DNA of 12,126 nt, from NCBI GenBank assembly GCA_965651595.1, contig CBFGTA010000067.1, forward strand, positions 1 to 12,126, in the 5' to 3' direction. Positions 5,893 to 12,121 of this stretch are shown here, piece by piece. The stretch comes from CBFGTA01 sp965651595. Lineage in GTDB: Bacteria; Actinomycetota; Actinomycetes; S36-B12; UBA10799. The notes under the pieces were generated by a model. That model was not told the DNA's origin and did no database searches. It saw only the letters and a list, made by a program, of their open reading frames with translations. Positions within the stretch are counted from its first letter, which is position 1. Every line of letters starts with the position of its first letter. The position numbers were made by a program, and so were the translations under genes.

Positions 5893-7118
5893 CCGAGGAA
5901 TACGGCGAGGAAGACCGGGCCCGCTACACCCCGGAGCCACCCAAGCGGGCTAGCCGAACCGCGTTCCAACGCGACCGCGCTCGAGTCCTCCATTCATCAG
6001 CGTTGCGTCGACTGGCCGCCAAGACGCAGGTGTTGTTGGCGGGTGAGCAGGACTTCCCGCGCACCCGACTTACCCACACCCTTGAGGTCGCCCAGATCGC
6101 TCGTGAGTTTGGGGTCACCTTCGGCTGTGACCCGGATCTGACCGACTTGGCCGGACTCGCCCACGATCTCGGCCATCCGCCTTTCGGCCACAACGGCGAG
6201 GACGCGCTCGACGAAGCAGCCGCACAAATCGGTGGGTTTGAAGGGAACGCCCAGACCTTCCGTGTGCTGACACGTTTGGAGAAGAAGACCTTCACCACAG
6301 CAGGAGAATCGGCTGGCCTCAACCTCACACGAGCGTCTCTCGACGCGGTCCTGAAGTACCCCTGGTCGCGGCAGCCGGACCGTCGCAAGTTCAACGTGTA
6401 TTCCGACGATCTTGAGATCTTCAACTGGGTGCGTCGTGGTGCGCCGCAGGGTGTGCAATGTTTCGAGGCCCAGATTATGGACTGGTCTGACGATGTTGCC
6501 TACTCAGTACACGACGTCGAAGACGGCATCGTGTTGGGTCACTTCCTTCCCCGCACCTTGCGTGCCCGTTCGGAGCGAGACGACGTATGCTGCCTCGCCC
6601 GCCAGTGGTATGCCCCAGATCGTGATCATGCCTCACTCCTCGAAGCTCTGGAGCGGATCACTGATCTGCCGTACTGGGTGGGGGACTTCGACGGTTCTCC
6701 CCGCTCAATGGCAGCCCTGAAGAATCTCACGAGTCAGTTGATCGGGCGATTCGTCGCGGCGACGGTCGAACACACGCTGGCCGGTCAGGCAGCTACAGGA
6801 GGCAGGCGGTACCGCTCCACTTTGTATGTTCCCGCAGCCTCACGCGACGAGGTCGCAGTGCTGAAAGCGCTCGCCAACTACTACGTCTTTCAACGCAGCG
6901 ACGCCGACCGGATCTACCAGCGACAGCGGGAGATTTTGGTGGAACTCGTCGACGCTCTACGACACCAGGGCCCGGAGGCGTTTGATCCGGTATTGGTCCC
7001 GGACTGGTGCGATGCGGCCAGCGACGATGCCCGGCTGCGCGTGATCATCGACCAGGTTGCCATGCTGACGGACCGTTCTGCACTGGTGTGGCACTCGCGG
7101 CTAGTGGGTGGAGCCTGA
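5889..7118 (+). CDS. dgt: Deoxyguanosine triphosphate triphosphohydrolase-like protein (HD domain)
   Basis: The enzyme hydrolyses dGTP to deoxyguanosine and triphosphate, influencing dNTP pools. The 409-residue protein starts TEEYGEEDRARYTPEP and continues with KRASRTAFQRDRARVLHSSALRRLAAKTQV, the usual N-terminus of actinobacterial Dgt-like proteins. HD metal ligands are visible: H63 in RLTHTLEVAQI, H92-D93 in AHDLGHPPFGHNGE (with H96 and H101), and the Asp pair at 201-202 in WSDDVAYSVHDVEDG. GGFEGNAQTFRVLTRLE (115-131) and NLTRASLDAVLKYPW (145-159) are also conserved. ATG 5889 overlaps the preceding stop (ATGA) and has no ribosome binding site of its own, so reinitiation after the YdcF-like gene is likely. 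An upstream GTG at 5862 would add nine residues not typical of the family. In mycobacteria dgt precedes dnaG directly; here a minus-strand enzyme gene lies between them. Confidence 0.95.
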   Translation: MTEEYGEEDRARYTPEPPKRASRTAFQRDRARVLHSSALRRLAAKTQVLLAGEQDFPRTRLTHTLEVAQIAREFGVTFGCDPDLTDLAGLAHDLGHPPFGHNGEDALDEAAAQIGGFEGNAQTFRVLTRLEKKTFTTAGESAGLNLTRASLDAVLKYPWSRQPDRRKFNVYSDDLEIFNWVRRGAPQGVQCFEAQIMDWSDDVAYSVHDVEDGIVLGHFLPRTLRARSERDDVCCLARQWYAPDRDHASLLEALERITDLPYWVGDFDGSPRSMAALKNLTSQLIGRFVAATVEHTLAGQAATGGRRYRSTLYVPAASRDEVAVLKALANYYVFQRSDADRIYQRQREILVELVDALRHQGPEAFDPVLVPDWCDAASDDARLRVIIDQVAMLTDRSALVWHSRLVGGA

Positions 7119-7127
7119 GCGGTCCAC
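7108..7127. terminator. Hairpin over the dgt stop codon, weak terminator candidate
   Basis: GTGGA (7108-7112) pairs with TCCAC (7123-7127), with an inner CC/GG pair after a one-base bulge and the stop codon TGA in the loop. No T-tract follows. It lies in the 25-base gap region between the convergent dgt and class V enzyme genes. Confidence 0.3.
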
Positions 7128-7134
7128 TATCTCG

Positions 7135-7168
7135 GACGGCCAGCTAGTTCTGACGGCCAGCTAGTTCT
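7135..7168. repeat. Perfect 17-bp tandem duplication reshaping the end of the class V enzyme
   Basis: GACGGCCAGCTAGTTCT is present at 7135-7151 and immediately again at 7152-7168. The left copy supplies the present stop codon (TAG, complement of 7144-7146). Because 17 is not a multiple of three, the two copies are read in different frames. With one copy removed the protein would end ...LAGRPR instead of ...LAGRQN, at the same length. Confidence 0.9.
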
Positions 7169-8412
7169 GACAGGGCATCGACTGCGCTCGCGAGGTCTGC
7201 GGCGTTGTTGTAGACGTGAGGGGAAGCCCGCAGGACACTCAACCGGTCGACCCGGCCCGGGTAGACCTCAAGGAACTCCGCCCACGCTCGAGGGTTGACG
7301 TCCGCAGTGACCGGCGCGACAGTCACCCCGCGTTCCCGGAGTTCCCTGGCGTCCACGACAGAATCACCATCTCCCACAGCGCACACCACAATGCCCCCTG
7401 GCCGCAGACCCTTGTCGAGCACCTTGATACCCCGGGCCTCACTCAGTGCGCACCGCAACCATTCGGCCCGCGAGCGGATCGCCCGTTCAGATTCGGCGAT
7501 CCCGAGATCGAGGGCGTACCGGACAGCAGCGAGCAGCCCGAAGAAGTTCGCATACGGCAGTTCGAACGATTGAAAACGTGCAGCGGTGGGACTCGCCGCG
7601 ACTCCGAACAGTCCGTTCCATTGCGATCCGAACATATCGCCTGGAAATGCTTCAAGTTCGTCGAGGACCCGCCGGCTGACCGCGAGAAAGCCAGTTCCGC
7701 GCGGGCCGCGAAGGAACTTGCGGCCGGTGGCAGACAGGAAGTCACATTTGATCTTTTCCATGTCGACCGGGATCTGGCCGACCGACTGGCATGCATCGAG
7801 CAGGTACCAGGGCCGCTGGGGGCACTGGTCGATCAGTCGGCCTACGGCGGCAGCATCAATGATCAGACCGTTCTGGCTGGCGGCGTGGGTGAGGGCGACC
7901 ACCCGGACTCGTCGTTCCGGGGTGTCAAGCAGGTCCGCCAGAACGGCCAGATCGACCGTTCCTTCCGCACCTGCCGGCAGAAACTCGACAGCGGCACCGG
8001 CCCGGCGGGCGGACTGGATCAGGGGGATCACGTTGGACGCGTACTCGTCGCCGGTGACCAGGACGGTGTCTCCTTCGTGTAAAGGGATGCTGGTCACCGC
8101 GCGCAACCACGCTGCCGTTGCCGAACCCGTCAGTGCGACTTGGTGCGGTGCGCAGTTGACGAGAGTGCCCAAGACGGAGTAGATCTCGTCGAACTCGGTT
8201 TGCCTGTCGTTCATGGCCGCGTACCCGCCGACTTGCGCCTCATACTCCAGATGCTCAATGACGGCCTCGACCACCACCCGCGGTGGCAGCGCGCTGCCCC
8301 CCCCGACGAGAAACACCAAGTCGAGGCATCCGGGGGTGTCATTCCGGATTTTCAGCAGGTCGATGCCGCTGCCGAGGGCACTGTCACCAAAGTCAGGCGC
8401 ATGTTCGTGCAT
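7144..8412 (-). CDS. Class V aminotransferase-fold PLP-dependent enzyme
   Basis: This 422-residue fold type I PLP enzyme is of the class V (NifS/IscS, isopenicillin-N epimerase, EgtE) group. Visible features are SATAAWLRA (97-105, phosphate-binding region) and TGDEYASNVIPLIQSARRAGA (120-140). The PLP-ring Asp206 and Gln209 are in WYLLDACQSVGQIPVDM (202-218). The Schiff-base lysine Lys232 is in SATGRKFLRGPRGTGFL (227-243). The C-terminal small domain ends LRASPHVYNNAADLASAVDAL, matching the 'R-x-S-x-H-x-Y-N' substrate carboxylate motif. The R-K-F-x-x-G-P-R-G context resembles selenocysteine lyase/epimerase-like members rather than cysteine desulfurases, and no catalytic Cys loop of the IscS kind is apparent. 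The substrate is unknown; an ergothioneine role is not supported, as no egtA-D genes are near. The ATG at 8412 has GGTGAG touching it, with a -10-like CATGAT six bases away. It converges on dgt and diverges from dnaG. Confidence 0.88.
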   Translation of the reverse strand: MHEHAPDFGDSALGSGIDLLKIRNDTPGCLDLVFLVGGGSALPPRVVVEAVIEHLEYEAQVGGYAAMNDRQTEFDEIYSVLGTLVNCAPHQVALTGSATAAWLRAVTSIPLHEGDTVLVTGDEYASNVIPLIQSARRAGAAVEFLPAGAEGTVDLAVLADLLDTPERRVRVVALTHAASQNGLIIDAAAVGRLIDQCPQRPWYLLDACQSVGQIPVDMEKIKCDFLSATGRKFLRGPRGTGFLAVSRRVLDELEAFPGDMFGSQWNGLFGVAASPTAARFQSFELPYANFFGLLAAVRYALDLGIAESERAIRSRAEWLRCALSEARGIKVLDKGLRPGGIVVCAVGDGDSVVDARELRERGVTVAPVTADVNPRAWAEFLEVYPGRVDRLSVLRASPHVYNNAADLASAVDALSELAGRQN

Positions 8413-8418
8413 CTCACC

Positions 8419-8424
8419 ATCATG
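8419..8424 (-). promoter_or_regulatory. Candidate -10 element for the class V enzyme gene
   Basis: On the minus strand CATGAT (nAnnnT) ends six bases before the ATG at 8412, the leaderless spacing. No good -35 is visible. GGTGAG fills the gap and could instead act as a ribosome binding site, although it touches the start codon. It lies back to back with the dnaG promoter. Confidence 0.3.
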
Positions 8425-8461
8425 GCGCGTTGGACCTGATCATGTAGGAAACATCAGACAG

Positions 8462-8490
8462 TTGGTGGCAGTCCCCGGGAGCGGTACAGT
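8462..8490 (+). promoter_or_regulatory. dnaG promoter, predicted leaderless
   Basis: TTGGTG (8462-8467) and TACAGT (8485-8490) are separated by exactly 17 bases. The -10 fits TAnnnT and ends six bases before GTG 8497, so transcription would start at the GTG itself. There is no Shine-Dalgarno between (GGCGCA). It is the best formed promoter of the leaderless type in the window. Confidence 0.6.
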
Positions 8491-8496
8491 GGCGCA

Positions 8497-10395
8497 GTGC
8501 CCCGGATCAAGGATTCAGACGTCGCCTTGATCCGCGAGCGCGCCCGCATCGATGATGTGATTCGCGACGTGGTGACTCTCAAACCGGCTGGCGGTGGTTC
8601 GTGGAAGGGGCTGTGTCCGTTTCACGACGAACGCACGCCAAGCTTCCATGTCACACCTTCCAAGGGGTTCTGGCATTGTTTCGGCTGTCAGGCTGGCGGG
8701 GATGTCATCGACTTCGTGCGCCAGTACGAACAACTTCCCTTCACCGAAGCGGTCGAGAAACTCGCTGCGCGGGTGGGCGTTGAACTTACCTACGAGGCCA
8801 GCGACGCCGGTGACAAGCAGCGGCGTTCGGAACGGGCGAGGCTAATCCTGGCCCACCGCCTGGCCGCTCAGTTCTATGCCGAGCAACTCGAGACACCCGG
8901 GGCGGCGGTGGCCCGGGACTTCTTGACTAGTCGGCAGTTTGACTCTGAGCAGGCGCGCCAGTTCGGGGTGGGCTACTCGCCAGACGCTTGGGATCGCCTG
9001 ACTCGCTACTTGGCCGGTCAGGGGTTCTCCGATCAGGAGCTCACTGCGGCGGGCCTGGTTGTGGCTGGCTCCCGCGGGATCTACGACCGGTTCCGCAATC
9101 GCTTGATGTGGCCGATTCGTGACCTCGGCGGGGAAGTGATTGGCTTCGGGGCGCGCAAGTTGGTCGATGACGACAAGGGGCCAAAGTACCTCAACACCCC
9201 CGAGACGGCGATTTACCACAAGTCTCAAGTGCTCTACGGGGTCGATCTCGCCCGAAAGGAGATTGCCCGCCGCCAACAAGCCGTCATCGTGGAGGGCTAC
9301 ACCGACGTGATGGCAGCCCACTTGTCGGGGGTCGAGACGGCAGTCGCCACCTGCGGGACTGCCTTCGGTGAAGGTCACGTGCGCATTCTGCGGCGATTAC
9401 TGATGGACCAAGAGGAGTTGCGGGGGGAAGTCGTTTTCACGTTTGACGGCGACGAAGCTGGCCGCCGCGCCGCCCGCAAGGCATTCGAACTCGACGCCGC
9501 GTTCGTGGGACAGACGTACGTGGCAGCGAGCCCTGACGGTCTTGACCCGTGTGACGTGCGGATCTCCAATGGCCCAGAAGCACTCCGCGAAATGGTGGCC
9601 CGGCGTGTGCCACTGTTCGACTTCGTCATCCGCGCCCACCTCGACGACCACAACTTGACGACTCCCGCGGGCCGAGTGGCGGCGGCTCGCTCCGTCGCAC
9701 CGTTGATCGCCGCCATCAAGGACTCCACCCTCCAACCCGAGTACGTGCGGTTAGTGTCCGGGTGGATCGGGCTCGACGCCCACGTGGTCTCCGAGCAGGT
9801 GGCTCGGGAACGAGCATCCGCTCGCAAGGGCGGTCACGGCAGCAAGAGTTCAACGGGTGGGAGAGGATCGGGTCGCCCTGCCGGGGAACCGGCCACCGAA
9901 TCGGGCACGGACCCCGTCGCCCACGCCGTGGAACGCGAGGCCCTCAAGTGTGTGCTCCACTACCCCCTCGACACGACGTGGTATCCGAGTGTGGAAGATC
10001 AGGCCTACACCGAGGAAATCCATCGGCTCCTCCATGCCGCAGTGACCGCAGTGGGGCTCACCGAAATGCCCGACGAAGCCGCGTGGCTCGCCGCAGTGGC
10101 GGACCGTGCCGCCGATGACCGGGTGCGCGCCTATCTGCGGGAACTCCTGCACGAAGGGTTGTTGTTCGATTCGACTGCGCTTGACGATCCTCAAAGGCGG
10201 CGGCACTACTGCGAATCGGTCATTGCGCGACTGCTAGAGATGGACGCGACTCGTCGCATCATCACCCTCAAGGGCAAAGTGCAGAGGACAGACCCGGAGG
10301 CTGAACCCGCGGCGTACGATCGCCTGTTTCGTCAGCTCGTGGAGCTCGAAAGCGTTCGGCGAGAGTTACGGGCCAAGGCCGCTGGCGACAGGTGA
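8497..10395 (+). CDS. dnaG: DNA primase DnaG
   Basis: The primase synthesises RNA primers at the replication fork and binds the DnaB helicase. The 632-residue protein has the N-terminal CHC2 zinc ribbon C40-H43...C61-C64 (KGLCPFHDERTPSF; WHCFGCQAGGDVIDF). The RNA polymerase core follows with RFRNRLMWPIRDLGGEVIGFGAR and PKYLNTPETAIYHKSQVLYG. The Toprim domain has the catalytic Glu in VIVEGYTDVMAA (about 266-277) and FTFDGDEAGRRAARKA with the metal-binding Asp pair. A Ser/Gly/Lys-rich linker near 447-470 (RKGGHGSKSSTGGRGSG) leads to the C-terminal helicase-binding domain. The start GTG gives VPRIKDSDVALIRERARIDDVI, aligned with the family's usual N-terminus. A promoter at the leaderless distance supports it. 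Length is normal. Confidence 0.97.
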   Translation: MPRIKDSDVALIRERARIDDVIRDVVTLKPAGGGSWKGLCPFHDERTPSFHVTPSKGFWHCFGCQAGGDVIDFVRQYEQLPFTEAVEKLAARVGVELTYEASDAGDKQRRSERARLILAHRLAAQFYAEQLETPGAAVARDFLTSRQFDSEQARQFGVGYSPDAWDRLTRYLAGQGFSDQELTAAGLVVAGSRGIYDRFRNRLMWPIRDLGGEVIGFGARKLVDDDKGPKYLNTPETAIYHKSQVLYGVDLARKEIARRQQAVIVEGYTDVMAAHLSGVETAVATCGTAFGEGHVRILRRLLMDQEELRGEVVFTFDGDEAGRRAARKAFELDAAFVGQTYVAASPDGLDPCDVRISNGPEALREMVARRVPLFDFVIRAHLDDHNLTTPAGRVAAARSVAPLIAAIKDSTLQPEYVRLVSGWIGLDAHVVSEQVARERASARKGGHGSKSSTGGRGSGRPAGEPATESGTDPVAHAVEREALKCVLHYPLDTTWYPSVEDQAYTEEIHRLLHAAVTAVGLTEMPDEAAWLAAVADRAADDRVRAYLRELLHEGLLFDSTALDDPQRRRHYCESVIARLLEMDATRRIITLKGKVQRTDPEAEPAAYDRLFRQLVELESVRRELRAKAAGDR

Positions 10396-10432
10396 GCAGC
10401 CCACCTGGAGTGGGTTGACCGCGATCGTGGCG

Positions 10433-10438
10433 TAGTCT
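10433..10438 (+). promoter_or_regulatory. Candidate -10 element for the gene after dnaG
   Basis: TAGTCT (TAnnnT) ends six bases before the ATG at 10445 with no Shine-Dalgarno in between. TTGACC at 10415-10420 looks like a -35, but its spacer is only 12 bases, so the -35 is not convincing. The gap after dnaG is 49 bases, so read-through from dnaG is also possible. Confidence 0.4.
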
Positions 10439-10444
10439 CGACCC

Positions 10445-11020
10445 ATGGCCCGATCGTCGAAGCCCCCCGTAATCGCGGAGTTGATCGGTAAGGAGCGTCT
10501 GCGGGCGTGGGCCAACGGCCCTCTCTTGCACACCGGCGAACAGTCCATTGTAGTCGCCACAGATCGAGCGTTCTACGCCACCGGACTGTGTCCACGCACC
10601 CCGTGGATGCGAGTGCGGCGGGCCGGGTGGGACGACGGGTTGCTCGAAATTGCCGTCGATGCAGCCGATTCCGATCGCGTGGTGCGGCACCGTATCCGAG
10701 TGGACGAGCCCGGGGTGGTTCCCGATGTGATTCACGAGCGGGTCAATGCGTCAATTGCGTTTCGTAGTCGCCTCGAGGTGGCGGGCGGGCCGGGGGTCGA
10801 GATCATCGCCCGATCCGAACCAGGGGGCTCAGTAGTGCGATGGCAAGTCATCTGTGACGAGGGCCTGGACCCCAACGATCCCGAGCTGCAACTGATCATC
10901 CAGGCACGCGTGGATGAACTCGTTGACATCACCGGTCTGCCGGACGAGGGCGACCGAGCGGGACAGCTGACTATCTCTGTCGGCCGGGTCAGTGAGCCGA
11001 CCGATGCGGCCACAAGGTAA
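10445..11020 (+). CDS. Conserved actinobacterial protein of unknown function, dnaG-adjacent
   Basis: This 191-residue protein belongs, as I recall the pattern, to an unnamed actinobacterial family with the architecture 'gene product uses GERVLAWA-type opening, ATD-x-A, W-x-x-V-x-x-A-x-W'. Here that reads GKERLRAWANGPLL (15-28), IVVATDRAFYAT (35-46), TPWMRVRRAGWDDGLLEIAV (52-71), DEPGVVPDVIHERVNASIAF (87-106) and, later, DEGLDPNDPEL. The alternating short strands with a 'tDraly' motif suggest a PH/GRAM-like beta sandwich; this is inference. No signal peptide or membrane span is seen, so it is probably cytoplasmic. It follows dnaG by 49 bases and ends 14 bases before tRNA-Asn. A small unknown gene also follows dnaG in mycobacteria, but I cannot say that it is homologous. 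No function is claimed. Confidence 0.82.
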   Translation: MARSSKPPVIAELIGKERLRAWANGPLLHTGEQSIVVATDRAFYATGLCPRTPWMRVRRAGWDDGLLEIAVDAADSDRVVRHRIRVDEPGVVPDVIHERVNASIAFRSRLEVAGGPGVEIIARSEPGGSVVRWQVICDEGLDPNDPELQLIIQARVDELVDITGLPDEGDRAGQLTISVGRVSEPTDAATR

Positions 11021-11034
11021 CCTAGGCGACGCAT

Positions 11035-11107
11035 TCCCCCGTAGCTCAATTGGCAGAGCGTCCGGCTGTTAACCGGCAGGTTACTGGTTCGAGTCCAGTC
11101 GGGGGAG
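11035..11107 (+). tRNA. tRNA-Asn (anticodon GTT)
   Basis: The 73-base cloverleaf has acceptor TCCCCCG/CGGGGGA with discriminator G and D-stem GCTC/GAGC. The anticodon loop is CTGTTAA with GTT at 34-36, and the T-arm is ACTGG-TTCGAGT-CCAGT. The top pair of the anticodon stem (27-43, T-C) is a mismatch. The 3' CCA is not encoded. Its place after dnaG agrees with mycobacterial gene order as I remember it. The five-base variable region is normal. Confidence 0.95.
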
Positions 11108-11167
11108 CTCCCGCAGGTGGCTGCTCCTGGTCGGTGAATAGGTATCTTGTCGCTGAGCCGCGGTATG

Positions 11168-11199
11168 CGATCGTCGAAAATCAGTATCGATTGTCGGAA
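11168..11199. repeat. Two 12-bp imperfect direct repeats, candidate operator
   Basis: CGATCGTCGAAA (11168-11179) and CGATTGTCGGAA (11188-11199) match at 10 of 12 positions. Their starts are 20 bases apart, about two helical turns. The second copy overlaps the -35 element of the downstream gene. Two same-face sites over a promoter suggest binding by a dimeric or tandem regulator, perhaps the helix-turn-helix protein itself. Confidence 0.4.
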
Positions 11200-11218
11200 C
11201 GACGCGCTACCGTAGGGT
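11191..11218 (+). promoter_or_regulatory. Promoter of the helix-turn-helix gene
   Basis: TTGTCG (11191-11196) and TAGGGT (11213-11218, TAnnnT) are 16 bases apart. The start would be near 11225, giving a leader of about 30 bases that contains GGGGGA five bases before the ATG at 11257. This gene is thus led by a ribosome binding site, unlike several others here. Confidence 0.5.
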
Positions 11219-11256
11219 AAACATCAGGTAATGCCTGGTCAGGGACGGGGGATCCA

Positions 11257-11787
11257 ATGCGAACCAATTCACGATCTGCGAACAGCGGCGGTATGGGCGG
11301 GGAGATGCCCGTCACACGCGACGCGATACAAGAATGCCTGGCGGAGATCGTCTCGCAGGTGCGTGCACTGCGTGATGACACGCACCGATTTCAGGCGCTA
11401 TCGGCGCTGCTCGATGAGTTGTCGTCGGTGATGGACGAGATGAGTGCCGTGCGCCGCAGCGAAGCGGCCCGCATGCACGCAGAAGGCATGTCCTATTCGC
11501 AGATCGCCAACCTCATCGGAGTGTCGAAGGCGCGAGTTCAACAGTTCGTGTCAGGGGCCAAACAGCCCCGACGGCCTGGCGTGATCGAGATGCATGCTGC
11601 CGTACGGCAGGCTGAACTCGAGGCGAAAGGGCGTTCCCGAGAGAAGGTCTGCGCGGTCGTGGTACCGGAGATTCGCGCTCGCCGGGGCGGCAAGAAGTTC
11701 GATGTTGCTGCCATCGCCGCAATGCTCGGCTATCCCGAGTCGATGGTGCGCAAGTACGATCCCCTCACCCGGCCTGGGAATCCCTAG
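11257..11787 (+). CDS. Helix-turn-helix DNA-binding protein, unassigned
   Basis: This 176-residue, mostly helical protein begins with a flexible Ser/Gly stretch (1-17). A charged helical segment follows (20-72: IQECLAEIVSQVRALRDDTHRFQALSALLDELSSVMDEMSAVRR), probably a coiled coil. A clear helix-turn-helix lies at about 79-98 (SYSQIANLIGVSKARVQQFV), like region 4 of sigma factors or the short HTH proteins common in actinobacteria. A second HTH-like unit is near the C-terminus (148-167, FDVAAIAAMLGYPESMVRKY). The basic stretch ARRGGKK joins them. The start is ATG 11257 because of GGGGGA five bases upstream; ATG 11305 is possible but GGGGAG touches it. It stands alone between two tRNA genes with its own promoter. 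I do not recognise a named orthologue; it could be a regulator or a small chromosomal DNA-binding protein. Confidence 0.78.
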   Translation: MRTNSRSANSGGMGGEMPVTRDAIQECLAEIVSQVRALRDDTHRFQALSALLDELSSVMDEMSAVRRSEAARMHAEGMSYSQIANLIGVSKARVQQFVSGAKQPRRPGVIEMHAAVRQAELEAKGRSREKVCAVVVPEIRARRGGKKFDVAAIAAMLGYPESMVRKYDPLTRPGNP

Positions 11788-11895
11788 TCACGCGCACTCC
11801 GGTCTCAGCTGCACGGTAGGAGCGAGCGGGCGCTAATCTGTTGACAGTTCGCCGCATGTTTCACCGACGCGTTCGCGTCGCGTGTTCAGCAGCGC
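11788..11895. other. Gap before tRNA-Met with a consensus -35 and a GC hairpin
   Basis: TTGACA at 11841-11846 is a perfect -35 hexamer, but no TAnnnT lies 16-18 bases downstream, so the tRNA promoter is only half visible. A near-perfect palindrome, CGACGCG (11865-11871) and CGCGTCG (11874-11880), lies 16 bases before the tRNA. It could fold with a GTTC tetraloop. It may terminate the helix-turn-helix transcript or mark a processing point for the tRNA 5' end. Confidence 0.4.
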
Positions 11896-11970
11896 GGGGC
11901 GGTAGCTCAGTTGGTTAGAGCAGCAGACTCATAATCTGTCAGGTCGTCGGTTCGAGCCCGACCCGCCCTA
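11896..11970 (+). tRNA. tRNA-Met (anticodon CAT), probably elongator
   Basis: The acceptor is GGGGCGG/CCGCCCT with a G1-U72 wobble and discriminator A. The D-stem is GCTC/GAGC, the anticodon stem GCAGA/TCTGT with loop CTCATAA, and the T-arm GTCGG-TTCGAGC-CCGAC. It is not the initiator: there are no three G-C pairs in the anticodon stem and no 1-72 C-A mismatch. The G1-U72 pair with A73 resembles actinobacterial elongator tRNA-Met. A tRNA-Ile2 with lysidine-modified CAT cannot be fully excluded. The variable region CAGGTC is six bases where five is usual, so the gene is 75 bases long. The 3' CCA is not encoded. Confidence 0.88.
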
Positions 11971-12083
11971 CATCTGGTGTCGGTATCGAGTTATTGATAT
12001 CGGCGCACGCACGACATCGAAGGGCCGCGCAACCCCCAGGGCTGGTCAATGTCGTCGGTATGGGGTGTGTGCTTGTGGATATG

Positions 12084-12101
12084 TTCGAACGTGTGTTCGA
12101 A
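12084..12101. promoter_or_regulatory. LexA-binding SOS box, consensus match
   Basis: TTCGAAC-GTGT-GTTCGAA is a perfect inverted repeat with seven-base arms and a four-base spacer. Its core TCGAAC-N4-GTTCGA equals the consensus reported for mycobacterial LexA, the actinobacterial/Bacillus type box. It ends eight bases before a -10-like TAGGTT, so LexA would cover the -35 region and block transcription until DNA damage triggers RecA-assisted LexA cleavage. Confidence 0.85.
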
Positions 12102-12109
12102 TAGTGGTG

Positions 12110-12115
12110 TAGGTT
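12110..12115 (+). promoter_or_regulatory. Candidate -10 element of the SOS-controlled gene
   Basis: TAGGTT (TAnnnT) ends six bases before the ATG at 12122, the leaderless geometry seen at other starts in the window. No consensus -35 is present; the SOS box occupies that region. Confidence 0.45.
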
Positions 12116-12121
12116 GGGTTC

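Larger units (their letters stand above)
11108..11256. other. 149-base regulatory gap before the helix-turn-helix gene
   Basis: The gap holds an immediate GGGAGCTCCC palindrome at the tRNA 3' end (11103-11112), two imperfect direct repeats, one promoter and a short hairpin CAGG-TAATG-CCTG (11226-11238). It is AT-richer than its surroundings around 11165-11200. No gene was found in it on either strand. Confidence 0.5.

Noticed and set aside
7216..8182. Long plus-strand frames opposite the class V enzyme
   Set aside because: The minus-strand product has intact PLP-enzyme motifs throughout; the plus-strand readings have odd composition and no motif.
11035..11970. An integrated element between the two tRNA genes
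   Set aside because: There is no integrase, no duplicated tRNA 3' end serving as an attachment site, and only one small gene between the tRNAs.
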